In this document: positions 4,510-5,705 of the stretch, piece after piece
Layout of the letters: each line of letters starts with the position of its first letter
How positions within the stretch are numbered: position 1 is the first letter of the stretch
NCBI GenBank assembly: GCA_902803745.1
Contig: CADCRB010000350.1
Location: 1-5,705, forward strand
Direction of reading: 5' to 3'
Source: an uncultured Lachnospiraceae bacterium
GTDB taxonomy: Bacteria > Bacillota > Clostridia > Lachnospirales > Lachnospiraceae
DNA length: 5,705 nucleotides
Position numbers and translations under genes: made by a program
Notes under the pieces: generated by a model
What the model saw: only the letters and a program-made list of their open reading frames with translations
The model's database searches: none
What the model was told of the DNA's origin: nothing

Positions 4510-5705
4510 TAGGATCAGGTGAATAGGTGATGTCAAAAATATCCCTGCGTATGATATAAAAGTCCTGTGGATCATCCTCACGGCAGGCGATATAATCGCC
4601 TTTTTCGCCCTTCATATATTTTTCTTCATACCATTTCGTGAAAAGTTTGACATTCTTATCAAGCTCCGCGGCCATAATATATGAGGATTCTACAGGGATG
4701 CAGGTTTTTATCCGGTCATAGAGATCGTACGCCCTGCCATCGGGTTCGATATAGATCCTTGGTGTATATTCAAGCTGCCTGTCATAGGGGGCATCTGACT
4801 TCTGATAGCTTGTATCAAATTTGGATATCGAGATAGTATATACTTCGCCCAGTATCCCGACCATCAGATAGAAGGTGCCGTCGATAACAAGTTCCGTATC
4901 TCCTTCGAGAGTCCGGACCATTATACGGGTATTCTTCTCAAGAAATTCCATCGGATCGATGTAGCCTAAAGCAAGCTGATTCTTTTTGTATCTTGTAAAC
5001 AGGCTCCTGTCAGGCCTGTATTCGGATGCGATGATGATGCTGTAGCTCTTAAAATATGCCCGGATGACCTTATCAAGGTAATCCCTTACAGTAATGGATG
5101 AATGTTTTTCACGAAGCCTGTCCTCGCTGATAAAACCTCCGGCCTTGTAATCCTGACCGCCGCCGGATCCGATGCCTGCTGTTAGCGCCCTGACAAACTC
5201 GTCCGCCATCACTTCTCTGGTACAGCTCCTGACAGACAGCTTATAGCCGCCGGATACATGGCCGTAGGCTACGACCACATTGAACTCTGCGACCTGAAGC
5301 GCCATATCGCTGATGATCCCGAGGATATTGGGATCACAGTCATCGGCCTTAAGAAGTCCGCAGCTGTAATTGCTGATGCATGTATATCCCGCAAGCGCTT
5401 CACCCGTAATACGCATTTCCTCAAGAGATATATTACTGTTTGTGAAGAGCCGTATCTGAGATTCATTATAAATCAGAGTATCTCTCATGTCCTTGTCGAG
5501 AGGATGGGATATCTCCGAGAAATTGCCGGTATCAGTCTTAAGACCGTAATAAAGAGCCGTGCATAACGTCCTGTCGGATAAAATGTCATATCCTCCATCC
5601 TGCAGCATCTTCCAGACAAGGGTCGAGCAGCTGCCAAGCTCAGGATGTATCTCGGAGAGAGCCAGATCTGTGATCCCGTTATGATGATCCACAACAGCAA
5701 GACCG
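4499..5705 (-). CDS. DHH-family phosphoesterase, N-terminus outside the window
   Basis: The reading frame is open to the window edge, and 401 codons are visible. The GTG at 5692 is an internal Val codon, because the frame upstream reads GLAV and completes the strand before the DHH motif. Visible motifs are AVVDHHN (Asp6, His7, His8 of the fragment), GSCSTLV (24-30) and a metal-binding Asp in LKTDTGNF (Asp58). A DHHA1-like segment follows, with GSGGGQDYKAGGF in place of the usual GGGH-x-x-AAGF. These place it in the RecJ/NrnA/GdpP superfamily of Mn-dependent phosphodiesterases, which cleave oligoribonucleotides, pAp or cyclic dinucleotides; the substrate is undetermined here. About 200 further residues (roughly 200-401) form a C-terminal extension I do not recognise, ending FDITYSPDPISL. 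The stop codon lies inside the convergent kinase gene (11-bp overlap), and I see no strong terminator between them. The N-terminal metal-binding motifs are not in the window. Confidence 0.85.
   Translation of the reverse strand, partial: GLAVVDHHNGITDLALSEIHPELGSCSTLVWKMLQDGGYDILSDRTLCTALYYGLKTDTGNFSEISHPLDKDMRDTLIYNESQIRLFTNSNISLEEMRITGEALAGYTCISNYSCGLLKADDCDPNILGIISDMALQVAEFNVVVAYGHVSGGYKLSVRSCTREVMADEFVRALTAGIGSGGGQDYKAGGFISEDRLREKHSSITVRDYLDKVIRAYFKSYSIIIASEYRPDRSLFTRYKKNQLALGYIDPMEFLEKNTRIMVRTLEGDTELVIDGTFYLMVGILGEVYTISISKFDTSYQKSDAPYDRQLEYTPRIYIEPDGRAYDLYDRIKTCIPVESSYIMAAELDKNVKLFTKWYEEKYMKGEKGDYIACREDDPQDFYIIRRDIFDITYSPDPISL

Overview
The window looks like a chromosomal stretch from a Gram-positive anaerobe of the Clostridia, most probably Lachnospiraceae (Butyrivibrio/Roseburia-like). 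This is inferred from family resemblance, not from a search. The pointers are a zinc-ribbon/Ser-Thr kinase fused to BspA-type leucine-rich repeats, a sensor of the kind that normally carries a GGDEF domain, a DHH phosphoesterase with a long C-terminal extension, and promoters with a TATGGTAnnAT-type extended -10.

Layout: 1-187 holds no convincing gene. It carries two full copies and one collapsed copy of a 72-bp tandem repeat made of two hairpins. The stems of the second hairpin differ between copies by compensatory changes, while its 7-nt loop is constant. The collapsed third copy runs directly into the start of a + strand gene (188-1036) for a two-helix membrane sensor. That protein stops where a GGDEF output domain would be expected, and its last six sense codons are the terminator hairpin of the convergent neighbour. 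The neighbour (1048-1824, - strand) is an SDR-family oxidoreductase. A divergent promoter region (1825-2001) separates it from a large + strand gene (2002-4509). That gene encodes a membrane Ser/Thr kinase with an N-terminal zinc ribbon, a kinase domain, a threonine-containing 14-residue repeat linker, one transmembrane helix, an extracellular BspA-like LRR domain and a C-terminal SH3-like domain. The last gene (4499-5705, - strand, N-terminus outside the window) is a DHH-family phosphoesterase whose 3' end overlaps the kinase 3' end by 11 bp.

The genes are not arranged as an operon: they alternate strands (+, -, +, -) and each appears to be its own transcription unit. I see no sign of a multi-gene defence or biosynthetic system. 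The points most worth attention are the covarying 72-bp hairpin repeats, the beheaded sensor that ends inside its neighbour's terminator, and the repeated TVLLG threonine motif in the kinase linker, which may be a phosphothreonine docking array. No tRNA, rRNA, CRISPR array or insertion sequence was seen.
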